From the NCBI RefSeq assembly GCF_000344805.1, contig NC_020453.1:1364001-1428000 (forward strand): a stretch of 64,000 nt of DNA, written 5' to 3'. The translations under genes and the position numbers were made by a program. This DNA is from Bradyrhizobium oligotrophicum S58 (GTDB lineage: Bacteria > Pseudomonadota > Alphaproteobacteria > Rhizobiales > Xanthobacteraceae). The first letter of the stretch is position 1; the number at the start of each line of letters is the position of its first letter. Below are positions 34,080 to 43,897 of the stretch, one piece after another. A model generated the notes under the pieces. The model did not search any database. It saw nothing but the letters and a program-made list of their open reading frames with translations, and was not told the origin of the DNA.

Positions 34080-37000
34080 ATGCCGAGCTTCTTCATCGAC
34101 AGGCCGATCTTCGCCTGGGTCGTCGCGCTGTTCATCTGTCTGATCGGCGCGATCTCGATTCCCCTGCTGGCGGTGGCGCAATATCCGATCATCGCGCCAC
34201 CCTCGATCTCGATCTCCACCAGCTATCCCGGCGCGTCGCCGGAGAACCTCTACAACAGCGTGACGCGGCTGATCGAGGAGGAGCTCAACGGCGCCTCCGG
34301 CATCCTCAACTTCGAATCGACCAGCGACTCGCTCGGCCAGGTCGAGATCACCGCGAACTTCGTGCCCGGCACGTCGACCAACGATGCCTCGGTCGAGGTG
34401 CAGAACCGCCTCAAGCGCGTCGAGGCGCGGCTGCCGCGGGCGGTGATCCAGCAGGGCATCCTGGTCGAGGAAGCTTCCGCCGCGGTGCTGCAGATCATCA
34501 CCCTGCAATCGACCGATGGCAGCCTCGACGAGATCGGCCTCGGCGACTTCATGATCCGCAACGTGCTCGGCGAGATCCGGCGTATCCCCGGCGTCGGCCG
34601 CGCCACCTTGTATTCGACCGAGCGCTCGCTGCGCGTCTGGCTCGACCCGGACAAGCTGATCGGCTACGGCCTCACCGCCGATGACGTCACCAAGGCGATC
34701 GGCGCGCAGAACGCGCAGGTCGCTTCGGGCAGCATCGGCGCCGAGCCCGCGACGACCTCGCAGCGCACCTCGGCGCTGGTGCTGGTCAAGGGCCAGCTCG
34801 ACTCTCCGGATGAGTTCGGCTCGATCATCCTGCGCGCCAATGCGGATGGCTCGACGGTGCGGCTTCACGACGTCGCCCGCATCGAGATCGGCGGCTTGAG
34901 CTATCAGTTCAATACCCGTCTCAACGGCAAGCCGACGGCGGGCCTCTCCGTGCTGCTGTCGCCGACCGGCAATGCATTGGCGACCGCGGGCGCGGTCGAA
35001 GCCAAGATGAAGGAGCTGTCGCGCTTCTTCCCGTCCAACATCACCTACGAGATTCCCTACGACATCACCCCGGTGGTGAAGGCCTCGATCAAGCGCGTGC
35101 TGATGACGCTGGTCGAAGCCGTCGTGCTGGTGTTCGTGGTGATGTTCCTGTTCCTGCAGAACATCCGCTACACCATCATCCCGACCATCGTCGTTCCCGT
35201 CGCGCTGCTCGGCACCTGCGCGACCTTGATGCTGGTCGGCTACTCCATCAACATGCTGACGATGTTCGGCATGGTGCTCGCGGTCGGCATCCTCGTCGAC
35301 GACGCCATCGTCGTGGTCGAGAACGTCGAGCGCATCATGGCGGAGGAGGGACTGTCGCCGAAGCAGGCCACCCGCAAGGCGATGAGCCAGATCACCGGCG
35401 CCATCATCGGCATCACCCTGGTGCTGATGGCGGTGTTCGTGCCGATGGCGTTCTTCCCCGGCTCGGTCGGCATCATCTACCGGCAGTTCTCGGTCACCAT
35501 GGTCGCCGCGATCGGCTTCTCGGCGCTGCTGGCGCTGTCGTTGACGCCGGCGCTATGCGCCACGCTCTTGAAGCCGGTCGAGGCCGGCCACGGCCACGCC
35601 AAGACGGGCGTGTTCGGCTGGTTCAACCGCTTCATGGATGGCAGCCGCAACCGCTATGTCGGCATGGTGCGCGGCGGTCTGCGGCGCACCGGCCGGCTGA
35701 TGCTGATCTACGCGATCTTGCTGGGCGGACTGGGCTTCGCCTTCGTCCAGTTGCCCGGCGGCTTCCTGCCGGTCGACGACCAGGGCTTCATCACCACCGA
35801 CGTCCAGACCCCGGCTGATTCCTCCTACGCGCGGACCCAAGCCGCGGTGGAGGCGGTCGAGAAATATCTCGCGAAGCGCGCTGGGATCGAGGACGTCACC
35901 TTCCTCACCGGCTTCAGCTATGCCGGCCAGGGCGTCAACACCGCGCAGGCCTTCATCTCGCTGAAGGACTGGTCGGAGCGCGGCAAGAAGGACAGCGCGG
36001 CGGCGCTGGTCGCCGACATCAATCGCGACCTCGCCGGCCTGCGCGATGCCAAGATCACCGCGCTGCAGCCGCCGCCGATCGACAATCTCGGCAACTCCTC
36101 GGGCTTCAGCTTCCGCCTGCAGGACCGCGGCCAGAAGGGCTATGCCGCGCTGACCGCCGCCGCTGATCAGCTGATCGCGGAGGCCAATGCCAGCCCCGTG
36201 CTGCAGAAGGTCTATATCGAAGGCCTGCCGCAGGGACCGCAGGTCAATCTGATGATCGACCGCGAGAAGGCCGGCGCCTTCGGCGTCACCTTCGAGGACA
36301 TCAACAATACGATCTCGACCAATCTCGGCTCGATCTACGTCAACGACTTCCCGAACCGCGGCCGCATGCAGCGCGTCGTGGTGCAGGCCGACCGCATCAG
36401 CCGCATGAACGCGGACGACATCCTCAACTACAGCGTCAAGAACGCGAGGGGGCAGCTGGTGCCGTTCTCGTCGTTCGCGACCATCCAGTGGGCCAAGGGA
36501 CCGACCCAGATCGCCGGCTTCAACTACTATCCGGCGATCCGCATCTCGGGCGAAGCCAAGCCGGGCTACACCTCGGGCGATGCGCTCAAGGAGATGGAGC
36601 GCCTGGCCGGCAAGCTGCCGCGCGGCTTCGGCTATGAATGGACGGGACAGTCGCTGCAGGAGAAGCTGTCGGGCTCGCAGGCACCGCTGCTGCTCGGGCT
36701 GTCGGCGCTGGTCGTGTTCCTGTGTCTCGCCGCGCTGTATGAGAGCTGGACCATCCCGCTCGCGGTGCTGCTGACGGTGCCGCTCGGCATCCTCGGCGCC
36801 GTGGTCGCGGCCAATCTGCGCGGACTGTCGAACGACGTCTACTTCACGGTCGCGCTGATCACCATCATTGGCCTCGCCGCCAAGGACGCGATCCTGATCA
36901 TCGAGTTCGCCAAGGATCTGCGCGCCCATGGCAAGCCGCTGGTCGAGGCGACGATCGAGGCCTGCTCGCTGCGCTTCCGGCCGATCATCATGACCGGCCT

Positions 37001-37235
37001 CGCCTTCGTCTGCGGCGTGCTGCCGATGTCGATGGCCACGGGCGCCGGCGGAGCCAGCCAGCAGGCGCTCGGCACTAACGTGATGGGCGGCATGATCGCG
37101 GTCGTGATCCTGGCGCTCTTGATGGTGCCGGTGTTCTTCGTCTCGGTGCAGCGCGTGCTCGCGGGAGATCGGGAGAAGGCGGAGCCCGCGGCCGAGCATA
37201 AGGCGTACGGACCTCCGGCGCCGGTGAAGCTGTGA
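34080..37235 (+). CDS. RND multidrug efflux pump, HAE1 (AcrB/MexB) type
   Basis: Proton-driven trimeric pump of 1051 residues. It starts MPSFFIDRPIFAWVVALFIC, typical of the family. Twelve membrane helices are arranged as 1 + 5 and 1 + 5 around two large periplasmic loops. The proton relay aspartates are present in GILVDDAIVVVENVERI (helix 4), and the relay lysine in GLAAKDAILIIEFAKDL (helix 10). The substrate range cannot be predicted. Spacing of seven bases to the adaptor gene shows one operon. The C-terminus is short and charged. Confidence 0.95.
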   Translation: MPSFFIDRPIFAWVVALFICLIGAISIPLLAVAQYPIIAPPSISISTSYPGASPENLYNSVTRLIEEELNGASGILNFESTSDSLGQVEITANFVPGTSTNDASVEVQNRLKRVEARLPRAVIQQGILVEEASAAVLQIITLQSTDGSLDEIGLGDFMIRNVLGEIRRIPGVGRATLYSTERSLRVWLDPDKLIGYGLTADDVTKAIGAQNAQVASGSIGAEPATTSQRTSALVLVKGQLDSPDEFGSIILRANADGSTVRLHDVARIEIGGLSYQFNTRLNGKPTAGLSVLLSPTGNALATAGAVEAKMKELSRFFPSNITYEIPYDITPVVKASIKRVLMTLVEAVVLVFVVMFLFLQNIRYTIIPTIVVPVALLGTCATLMLVGYSINMLTMFGMVLAVGILVDDAIVVVENVERIMAEEGLSPKQATRKAMSQITGAIIGITLVLMAVFVPMAFFPGSVGIIYRQFSVTMVAAIGFSALLALSLTPALCATLLKPVEAGHGHAKTGVFGWFNRFMDGSRNRYVGMVRGGLRRTGRLMLIYAILLGGLGFAFVQLPGGFLPVDDQGFITTDVQTPADSSYARTQAAVEAVEKYLAKRAGIEDVTFLTGFSYAGQGVNTAQAFISLKDWSERGKKDSAAALVADINRDLAGLRDAKITALQPPPIDNLGNSSGFSFRLQDRGQKGYAALTAAADQLIAEANASPVLQKVYIEGLPQGPQVNLMIDREKAGAFGVTFEDINNTISTNLGSIYVNDFPNRGRMQRVVVQADRISRMNADDILNYSVKNARGQLVPFSSFATIQWAKGPTQIAGFNYYPAIRISGEAKPGYTSGDALKEMERLAGKLPRGFGYEWTGQSLQEKLSGSQAPLLLGLSALVVFLCLAALYESWTIPLAVLLTVPLGILGAVVAANLRGLSNDVYFTVALITIIGLAAKDAILIIEFAKDLRAHGKPLVEATIEACSLRFRPIIMTGLAFVCGVLPMSMATGAGGASQQALGTNVMGGMIAVVILALLMVPVFFVSVQRVLAGDREKAEPAAEHKAYGPPAPVKL

Positions 37236-37269
37236 TGTTTTTTGCTGGGCACCGTCGAGCCGCGAACGC

Positions 37270-37442
37270 GGTGCTCACCTCTCCCCGCTTGCGGGGGCGC
37301 GACGAGCTTCGCTCGCGCTGAGAGGTCGGATTGCATCGTCAGATGCAATCCGGGTGAGGGAGGACTGGTCTCTCCACAAACATTCCCCGCGCGGTTGCCC
37401 CTCACCCCAACCCTCTCCCCGTGAAGAACGGGGAGAGGGAGC
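37270..37442. repeat. Intergenic repeat, family B (copy 1), with two strong hairpins
   Basis: The 339-base gap after the RND pump contains GGATTGCATC-GTCA-GATGCAATCC (37328-37351) and CCCTCTCCCCGT-GAAGA-ACGGGGAGAGGG (37411-37439). The stretch GGTGAGGG...GCCCCTCACCCCAACCCTCTC is shared with 56021-56136. It looks like a dispersed palindromic element; no gene lies in it. The second hairpin could also end the RND transcript. Confidence 0.75.
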
Positions 37443-37574
37443 ACACCGGTTGCCTTGCGACATCTCGAGTCACAACGACCTGTCGCTGCTTCGTTCGTTC
37501 TACGACCGTGCGGTCCGCCTCTGGAGTTCCAAGCCCTGCGCGTGTATGCTCCGCCACCACGTGACGGTAACCGC

Positions 37575-38171
37575 ATGTCGATGTTTTCCCGCAAATCTGC
37601 TCTCGCGTTCGTGCTTGTCGCACTCTGCCTCGGCGCTCCCGCAGCCCACGCCCAATCGGGCCCCGTCAAATATTGGCTTCCGGGCTGGCCGGTCGGCTTC
37701 AGCGATTCCGGCAGCCTCGACTCCTACGGCAACTTTCCGAGTTTCACCGGCAACGGCAGCGACAGCGGCTTCTTTGCGCGGCGCTACAGCGTGGCGAACA
37801 ACTGGTCGAGCCTTTCCGGAGTCGGCCTGAGCCAGAATATCGTCAACCGCTACGGCTCGCTCGGCACCTACACCACCGAAGGCGCGCAATACGGCTACAC
37901 CTTCAAGAGCGGCGTCAGCTTCTACGGCGGCTTCGACACGCTGAAATACAATCCCGGTCTCGGCGGTCCGTTCGCGACGTTCGACGGGCGCTCGACCTCG
38001 ACGCCCGCTTACGCGATCAATGGCGGCGTCGAGTTCAAGCCATCCTCCAACGTCAGCCTGTCGCTCGGCTTCAGCTACGCCGGCCAGTCGTCGGACCGTG
38101 TCGACAGCGACATCAATTCCCCGGCCCTGCCGGGCGCAACGCCGCAGGCGTTCACCAGCGGGCGCCGGTAG
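37575..38171 (+). CDS. Probable outer-membrane beta-barrel protein
   Basis: Protein of 198 residues from the ATG at 37575, with a clear signal peptide cleaved after AHAQ (about residue 27). The mature part is rich in Gly, Ser, Tyr and Phe with alternating strands (YGYTFKSGVSFYGGFDTLKY; AINGGVEFKPSSNVSLSLGFSYAG), typical of small porin-like or OmpA-like barrels of Bradyrhizobium. No family name can be assigned with certainty. Frames extending upstream to 37455 run through the repeat and are rejected. It is followed by another repeat. Confidence 0.72.
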   Translation: MSMFSRKSALAFVLVALCLGAPAAHAQSGPVKYWLPGWPVGFSDSGSLDSYGNFPSFTGNGSDSGFFARRYSVANNWSSLSGVGLSQNIVNRYGSLGTYTTEGAQYGYTFKSGVSFYGGFDTLKYNPGLGGPFATFDGRSTSTPAYAINGGVEFKPSSNVSLSLGFSYAGQSSDRVDSDINSPALPGATPQAFTSGRR

Positions 38172-38217
38172 CTTGCAGGCGGGTTGATAAGGACGGCGCT
38201 GCCAAACTCCATCCCCG

Positions 38218-38351
38218 CTGTCGTCCCGGACAAGCGCGCGTACGCGCGCGCAGATCCGGGACCCAGGGAGATGTTTGAAGCACGCTGGCCGTCGATCTCG
38301 CTAGCCACATGCGCCGGTGGCTATGGGTCCCGGCTCAAGGCCGGGACGACA
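38218..38351. repeat. Inverted intergenic repeat, family A (copy 2)
   Basis: It starts CTGTCGTCCCGG and ends CCGGGACGACA; inside are GGGACCCA and GGCTATGGGTCCC, the same boundary words as in the copies at 28789 and 58352. The core contains the perfect palindrome GCGCGCG-TA-CGCGCGC (38234-38249). It lies between convergent genes. Confidence 0.75.
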
Positions 38352-38418
38352 CCGAATTTGAGGCGAGTGTCGCGGCCACGTCGTTCTGCTAAGGCAAACT
38401 GCGACGTCAATGATCGAA

Positions 38419-39210
38419 TTACGACGCCGCTTTGAGCACCTTCACCAGCTCGCGGTGGATGACCTCGTTGCCGCAGATGACGTGGCCCGTGGTCAGCGCG
38501 TCTTCCTTGCCGTCGATGCCGGAGACGGTGCCGCCGGCCTCGCGCACCATGATCAGGCCGGCTGCGATGTCCCACGGCTGCAGATCGCGCTCCCAATAGG
38601 CGTCGAAGCGGCCGGCGGCGACGAAGGCGAGATCGAGCGAGGCGGCGCCGAAGCGGCGCAGACCCGCGACCTTGACCTGCAGCGAGGTCATCTCGCGCAG
38701 GAACAGCTGGTGATCGCCGCGGCCGATATGCGGCAGGCCGCAGGCGATGACGCATTCGTGGAGCTGACGGCGCGCGGCGACGCGCAGCCGCTGGTCGTTG
38801 AGGAACGCGCCCTTGCCGCGCTCGGCGATGTAGAGCTCGTCATTCGCCGGGTTGTAGATGACGCCGGCGATGATCGTGTCCTCGCGCTGGAGCGCGATCG
38901 AGATCGCGAATTGCGGGATGCCGTGCAGGAAATTGGTAGTGCCGTCGAGCGGGTCGACGATCCAGGTGTGCGACTTGTCGCTGCCTTCGCGCTTGCCGCC
39001 TTCCTCGCCGATGAAGCCATAGCCGGGGCGGGCCTTGGAGAGATCCTCGTAGAGCATCTCCTCCGCCTTCTTGTCGGCGCGCGAGACGAAGTTCGCAGGT
39101 CCCTTCAGCGACACCTGAAGGTGCTCGATCTCGCCGAGATCGCGCTTGAGGTTGCGGCCGGCGCGGCGCGCGGCCTTGACCATGACGTTGATGAGGGCGG
39201 AATGGATCAT
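38419..39210 (-). CDS. suhB: Inositol monophosphatase family protein (SuhB-like)
   Basis: Phosphatase of 263 residues from the ATG at 39210. Metal-binding motifs of the FIG superfamily are present: GEEGG (Glu pair), WIVDPLDGTTNFLHG (DPLDGT) and the C-terminal WDIAAGLIMVREAGG. It should dephosphorylate myo-inositol-1-phosphate or a related sugar phosphate with magnesium; SuhB homologues also act in rRNA transcription complexes. It is the last gene of the leftward central-metabolism block and follows the Sel1-repeat gene after about 160 bases. Confidence 0.92.
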   Translation of the reverse strand: MIHSALINVMVKAARRAGRNLKRDLGEIEHLQVSLKGPANFVSRADKKAEEMLYEDLSKARPGYGFIGEEGGKREGSDKSHTWIVDPLDGTTNFLHGIPQFAISIALQREDTIIAGVIYNPANDELYIAERGKGAFLNDQRLRVAARRQLHECVIACGLPHIGRGDHQLFLREMTSLQVKVAGLRRFGAASLDLAFVAAGRFDAYWERDLQPWDIAAGLIMVREAGGTVSGIDGKEDALTTGHVICGNEVIHRELVKVLKAAS

Positions 39211-39372
39211 GAGCTCGATGCGCTGGGCTGACCGCACCTTGCGGTGCGCGCCTTGCCCATACGGGGCGAGGCGATTGAAAATGGCTGGCTGTGGGTGCCC
39301 TGCCGGGGCCGCCGCGTCAAGGGCGGATCAGCCGCCGGTCGCTTGGCGGGGACTTGCAGGTCGCTTGCAAGG

Positions 39373-40467
39373 TCACTTGATGGTGCCGAGCCAGCGCTTG
39401 GCCGCCTGCTCGCCCTTGGCGCGGTCCTCCGGCGGCATGTCGGCGAACTTCTCGTCCAGCTTGGGGTCACCCTTGCCCGCGGTCTTGGCGACCAGGTGCC
39501 ATTTGTAGCCCTCGACTTTGTCGATCGGCGCGCCGGCACCGTAATACAGCAGCCAGGCGAGCCGGTTCTGCGCGATCGGGCTGTTCTGCCGAGCCGCCCG
39601 GCGCAGCAGGGACACCGCCGCGGGCTTGTTCTCGGGCGTGCCGATGCCGTTGTAGAGTGCGATCGCGTATTCGACCTCGGCATCGACATTGTCGGCGAGC
39701 GCCGCCGCCTGCAGCAGCCGGACGGCCTTTTCCGGATCCTTCGGAACGCCGGTTCCTTCCTTGTAGAAGGTCGCCAGCGCATATTGCGCTTCCGGATTGC
39801 CGGCATCCGCCGCCATGCGCAGCAGCTCGGCCGAGCGCTTCAGGTCCTGCGGCAGGGTCTGGCCGTCGAGATAGAGCAGCGCCAGATTATAGGCGGCCTT
39901 GGGTTCGCCGAGCTTCGCGGCGGAGGCGAGCAGCTTCACCGCCTCCGGCTTGTCGACCGGGCCGCCGCGTCCCGCCAGCCGCATCATCGCCAAAGCGAAC
40001 ATCGCCTCGCGGTCGCCGGCCTCGGAGGCGCGCTTGTACCAGATCGCGGCCTTGTCGTAGTCGCGGCGGATGCCCATGGCGTTCTCGTAGAGCTGGCCGA
40101 GCATCGCCATCGCCTTGGGGTCGCCGGCCTGCGCCCGCGGCGAGGCCAGGTCGAAGGCGGTCTTGTACTGGCCGCGCTGATAGGCGCCGTAGACCAGGTC
40201 CGCATTGGGATCGTTGGCCGCCGGCGGGGGCGGGGGGGCTGAGGGGGCCGACGGCGGCGCTTTGGCCGGCGCCGGCTTCTTGGCGGCAACCGGCGGCGCC
40301 GGCGGCTTCGGCTTCTCGGCCGGTTTCTCCGGCGCCCTCTCGGCAGGTTTGGGCTTGTCGGCCGGCGGCTGTTGCAAGGCCGGGGGCGTCAGCGAGATCT
40401 GCGCGCGCGCGCCCGTCGCCAGCACGGCGAGCGCAGCCAGAAAACATGTGAGGCGCAGGATCGTCAT
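39373..40467 (-). CDS. Secreted Sel1-repeat (TPR-like) protein
   Basis: Protein of 364 residues with a signal peptide (cleavage after GARAQ, about residue 23). A Pro/Lys/Ala-rich low-complexity linker (about 28-80) precedes five to six Sel1-type repeats of about 36 residues (AMLGQLYENAMGIRRDYDKAAIWY; YNLALLYLDGQTLPQDLKRSAEL; YALATFYKEGTGVPKDPEKAV; EYAIALYNGIGTPENKPAAV; NRLAWLLYYGAGAPIDKVEGYKW). It is probably periplasmic and a protein-interaction scaffold. The ATG at 40467 leaves ten bases after the ThiE-like gene, so they are likely co-transcribed. Confidence 0.88.
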   Translation of the reverse strand: MTILRLTCFLAALAVLATGARAQISLTPPALQQPPADKPKPAERAPEKPAEKPKPPAPPVAAKKPAPAKAPPSAPSAPPPPPAANDPNADLVYGAYQRGQYKTAFDLASPRAQAGDPKAMAMLGQLYENAMGIRRDYDKAAIWYKRASEAGDREAMFALAMMRLAGRGGPVDKPEAVKLLASAAKLGEPKAAYNLALLYLDGQTLPQDLKRSAELLRMAADAGNPEAQYALATFYKEGTGVPKDPEKAVRLLQAAALADNVDAEVEYAIALYNGIGTPENKPAAVSLLRRAARQNSPIAQNRLAWLLYYGAGAPIDKVEGYKWHLVAKTAGKGDPKLDEKFADMPPEDRAKGEQAAKRWLGTIK

Positions 40468-40477
40468 CGTCCGCCGT

Positions 40478-41155
40478 TCAGCTCTGGACAGGCGCAGTGA
40501 CTGACGCTGTCGCATGGGCGGCCTGGATTGCCGCGCCGATCTCTGCGAGCGCCGCGGCCGGCCCGCGCGCGTCGTTCCAGACGAGATCGTCGACGAGCAC
40601 GAAATCGGCTCCGGCTGCGACGAAATCGGCCGCTTCCTTCAGCGAGATGGCATAGCCGATGCAGGGCGGCTCGAACAGTTCGGCCCACCAGGCCAGGCGC
40701 TCGTTGACGGCGTCCGGCGACGGCCGCCGGCCCTGCGCATCGCGCTCGCCGAACAACACGTAATCGGCGCCGAGCTCGCCCGCGCGCATCGAATCATGGC
40801 GCGTCGACAGCCCGCCGCTGCCGGCGATGCGGTCCGGCTTCAGCCCGGCCATGGCCTCCTCAAGCGCGGCGACCCCGGTCAGGTGTGCTCCGTCGGCGCC
40901 CGCGCGGGCAACGATGTCGGGGTGTCCGTCGATCAGCAGCGCCGCGCCGGTACCTTGGATCGCCGGTGCCAGCGCCTTGACCGTCGTGATCATGCTGCGC
41001 GGATCGCTGTCCTTGAGCCGCACCAGCACCGCGGCGACGTCGGCGCCGGCGAGGATCGCGGGCAGGCTGGCTGCGAGCGCCGCCGGATCGGTGACGACGG
41101 GCGTTGCCAGATAGAGGCGCGGCGCAGGCCGCGCGGATGCCGTCTTGTTCGACAC
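40478..41155 (-). CDS. Thiamine phosphate synthase-like (ThiE/TenI family) protein
   Basis: TIM-barrel protein of 225 residues related to thiamine phosphate synthase. Family traces are AVLVRLKD (strand 2), LLIDGHPDIVARAGADGAHLT (where ThiE has a nucleotide-binding HLGQ-type motif) and GADYVLFG (ADYVGFG-like). Several substrate-binding residues of true ThiE seem changed, for example no HLGQ, so the activity may be different, as in TenI. The GTG start abuts the stop codon of the class I aldolase gene with no base between, showing tight coupling. Such a gene is often found beside fba in Rhizobiales. Confidence 0.82.
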   Translation of the reverse strand: MSNKTASARPAPRLYLATPVVTDPAALAASLPAILAGADVAAVLVRLKDSDPRSMITTVKALAPAIQGTGAALLIDGHPDIVARAGADGAHLTGVAALEEAMAGLKPDRIAGSGGLSTRHDSMRAGELGADYVLFGERDAQGRRPSPDAVNERLAWWAELFEPPCIGYAISLKEAADFVAAGADFVLVDDLVWNDARGPAAALAEIGAAIQAAHATASVTAPVQS

Positions 41156-42178
41156 TTAGGCCGCCTCTTTCTCGAGCGCTGCTGTCCACTCGCCGCGGCT
41201 CGCAAGCGCATTCATGCGGGCGCGGTGGCTGAAGGCGCGCTGGCCGGCCGGCGTGTTCGCCGCCTTGCCCGCCCACGCCTGTTGCGGCGCTGCCTGCAGG
41301 GCGCGGCCATAGGAAAACGTCAGCTTCCACGGCAGCGGCCCGAGCCTGTTCATCGCATCCAGATGCGCGGTCGCGTCCTCGTCGGACTGGCCGCCGGACA
41401 GGAAGGCGATGCCGGGCACCGCCGCGGGCACGCATTCCCTGAGCATCTGCACGGTCCTCTCGGCCACCTCCGCGACAGCGGCCTGCTCGGGACATGATTT
41501 GCCGGAGACCACCATGTTCGGCTTCAGGATCATGCCATCCAGCGCGACGCGCTGGATCCGCAATTCGTGAAAGACCTCATCGAGCACGCGGCGCGTCACC
41601 TCGAAACAGCGCTCGATATCGTGATCGCCATCCATCAGCACCTCCGGTTCGACAATCGGCACAATGTTCGCAGCCTGGCACAGCGCGGCGTAGCGGCCGA
41701 GCGCATGCGCATTGACATGAACGGCGGTCATCGAAGGGATGTTGTCCTTGTCGATAGCGATCACGGCCCGCCATTTGGCGAAGCGCGCACCTAGCGCGTA
41801 GTACGTCGTCAGCCGATCCGCAAGCCGGTCGAGGCCGATCGTGACCGTCTCGCCGGGACAGGAGGGCAGGGGCCGGGTGCCCTCGTCAACCTTGATGCCG
41901 GGGATGCAGCCGGCCCGTTCGATCAGCTTGACCAGCGGCGTGCCGTCGGCGGCGTTCTGCCTGATGGTCTCATCATAGAGGATGACGCCGGAGATATATT
42001 TCATGCCGTCGCTGCGAAACAGCATCTCGCGATAATCGCGGCGGTTCTGCTCGGTCGATTCGACCTTGATGGCATCGAAGCGCTTCTTGATCGTGCCGGT
42101 GGATTCGTCGGCGGCGAGAATGCCCTTGCCGGGTGTGACCATGGCAAGGGCCGTCGTGTTCAGTGCGGAGAGATTCAT
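41156..42178 (-). CDS. Fructose-bisphosphate aldolase, class I
   Basis: Schiff-base aldolase of 340 residues that cleaves or forms fructose-1,6-bisphosphate. Family motifs are visible: GKGILAADESTGTIKKRF near the N-terminus, EPEVLMDGDHD in the middle, and the active-site lysine in ALDGMILKPNM. FLSGGQSDEDAT forms the phosphate-binding part. The ATG at 42178 gives the standard start (MNLSALNTTALAMVTPGKG). It is unusual but known in Bradyrhizobium to have class I and class II enzymes side by side; the class II gene lies upstream past a 437-base repeat-containing gap. Confidence 0.94.
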   Translation of the reverse strand: MNLSALNTTALAMVTPGKGILAADESTGTIKKRFDAIKVESTEQNRRDYREMLFRSDGMKYISGVILYDETIRQNAADGTPLVKLIERAGCIPGIKVDEGTRPLPSCPGETVTIGLDRLADRLTTYYALGARFAKWRAVIAIDKDNIPSMTAVHVNAHALGRYAALCQAANIVPIVEPEVLMDGDHDIERCFEVTRRVLDEVFHELRIQRVALDGMILKPNMVVSGKSCPEQAAVAEVAERTVQMLRECVPAAVPGIAFLSGGQSDEDATAHLDAMNRLGPLPWKLTFSYGRALQAAPQQAWAGKAANTPAGQRAFSHRARMNALASRGEWTAALEKEAA

Positions 42179-42346
42179 GCTTGGCTCCAGACGCACCTGC
42201 CCTGCCCATCAAAATAGACGGTTCTCGGGCGGTTGCCGAGCAAACATTGGCCGCGGGTAAGGCAGGCTCTCGGAGAGGTGAAGGAGGTCTTTCGGTGAGC
42301 ACAAGGTTCGCTGATTGGAGGCAATTAGTCACCTCAGCGACGGTGC

Positions 42347-42608
42347 GCTCCCCTCCCCCTTGCGGGGAGGGGTCGGAGGTGGGGGTCTCCGGGCACCGAC
42401 TTTGGTTTGTGCGCCTTCGACGTTCCAAACGAATTTCGATATACGCCGAGCAAAATAGTCGATCGCCTCGACTGCGGCAAAATACTTGCTCGACTGCGGT
42501 CGCTCGAAGCGCCGACCGCCGACGTGCCGTATCGAACGTGGAGTCATCACATAGAGGATGACTCGTGGACCCCCACCCCCGACCCCTCCCCGCAAGGGGG
42601 AGGGGAGC
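42347..42608. repeat. 262-bp element with 41-bp terminal inverted repeats (family C)
   Basis: The left arm 42347-42387 (GCTCCCCTCCCCC...GTGGGGGTC) and right arm 42568-42608 are reverse complements with one mismatch in 41 bases. Each arm holds its own small hairpin (CCCTCCCC/GGGGAGGG). The 180-base interior has lower GC than the arms and no coding frame. It fills the 437-base gap between the two aldolase genes; no clear target duplication was found. It may be a MITE-like or REP-like element. Confidence 0.8.
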
Positions 42609-42633
42609 TCACTGCGGCCGCGGTCAGCTTGTC

Positions 42634-43701
42634 TTACGCCACCTTCGGGGCGAGCTCGCCCTTGGCGTAGCGCTTGGCCATCTCGGCTGTCGTCAGCACG
42701 CGTTTGATCTTGGACGCTTGGCCCGCGGTGTTGAACTCCTGCAGGCGCTGTTTGCACAGCTTGGCCATCGCCTCCATCGCCGGCTTCAGGTACTTGCGCG
42801 GATCGAACTCTTCCGGGTGCTCCGACAGAACTTTTCGGATCTGACCGGTCATCGCCATGCGGTTGTCGGTGTCGATGTTGATCTTGCGCACGCCGTTCTT
42901 GATGCCGCGCTGAATCTCGCTGACCGGCACGCCCCAGGTCGGCTTCATCTTGCCGCCGTAGGAATTGATGATCTCCTGCAGATCCTGCGGCACCGACGAC
43001 GAGCCGTGCATCACGAGATGCGTGTTCGGCAGCTTGCGGTGGATCTCCTCGATCACGTTCATGGCGAGGATGTCGCCGTCCGGCTTGCGTGTGAATTTGT
43101 AGGCACCGTGAGACGTCCCCATTGCGATCGCGAGCGCATCGACCTGGGTCTCACGCACGAACTTCACGGCCTCGTCCGGATTGGTCAGCAGCTGATCGTG
43201 CGACAGCTTGCCCTCGGCGCCGTGGCCGTCTTCCTTGTCGCCCATGCCGGTCTCGAGCGAGCCGAGCACGCCGAGTTCGCCCTCGACCGAGATGCCGCCG
43301 AGATGCGCCATGGAGGTGACGGTCTTGGTGACCCCGACATTGTAGTCCCAATCGGCCGGGCTCTTGCCGTCGGCCTTGAGCGAGCCGTCCATCATCACCG
43401 AGGTGAAGCCGGCCTGGATCGCGGTCATGCAGGTGTCGGGTCCGTTGCCGTGGTCCAGATGCACGCACACCGGAATGTGCGGATAGATCTCGGTGACCGC
43501 ATCCATCATGTGCTTGAGCATGATGTCGTTGGCGTAGGACCTGGCGCCGCGCGAGGCCTGGATGATGACCGGGGCGTCGACGGTATTCGCCGCCTCCATG
43601 ATCGCCAGCGCCTGCTCCATGTTGTTGATGTTGAAGGCCGGGACGCCGTAGTCATTTTCCGCCGCGTGGTCGAGCAATTGACGCAACGTGATACGAGCCA
43701 T
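42634..43701 (-). CDS. fba: Fructose-bisphosphate aldolase, class II (Calvin cycle subtype)
   Basis: Zinc-dependent aldolase of 355 residues from the ATG at 43701. Metal and substrate motifs are [12 protein letters not shown] (zinc His), [18 protein letters not shown] and [13 protein letters not shown], with [14 protein letters not shown] near the C-terminus. The length and the block [22 protein letters not shown] fit the Calvin-cycle subtype (CbbA-like), which also makes sedoheptulose bisphosphate. It is upstream of the class I gene and downstream of pgk in the leftward block, consistent with joint glycolytic/gluconeogenic use. Confidence 0.95.
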   Translation of the reverse strand: MARITLRQLLDHAAENDYGVPAFNINNMEQALAIMEAANTVDAPVIIQASRGARSYANDIMLKHMMDAVTEIYPHIPVCVHLDHGNGPDTCMTAIQAGFTSVMMDGSLKADGKSPADWDYNVGVTKTVTSMAHLGGISVEGELGVLGSLETGMGDKEDGHGAEGKLSHDQLLTNPDEAVKFVRETQVDALAIAMGTSHGAYKFTRKPDGDILAMNVIEEIHRKLPNTHLVMHGSSSVPQDLQEIINSYGGKMKPTWGVPVSEIQRGIKNGVRKINIDTDNRMAMTGQIRKVLSEHPEEFDPRKYLKPAMEAMAKLCKQRLQEFNTAGQASKIKRVLTTAEMAKRYAKGELAPKVA

Positions 43702-43897
43702 GGCTGGAACTCCCTGGATAAGGACTGAGGACCGCGCGATTGATGACGCACGCGTCGAAACTTGCTGCACCGTGCATAACGCGCCGGTGGGCAGATTCCA
43801 AGGGTGGCGGCAACGCAGGCGAGGGGGCGGTCAGGCGATGTCGAGGGTTAGCGCGCCAGAGCTGGCTCATTTGGGCGGCGGCGCGACGACTGCAGGA

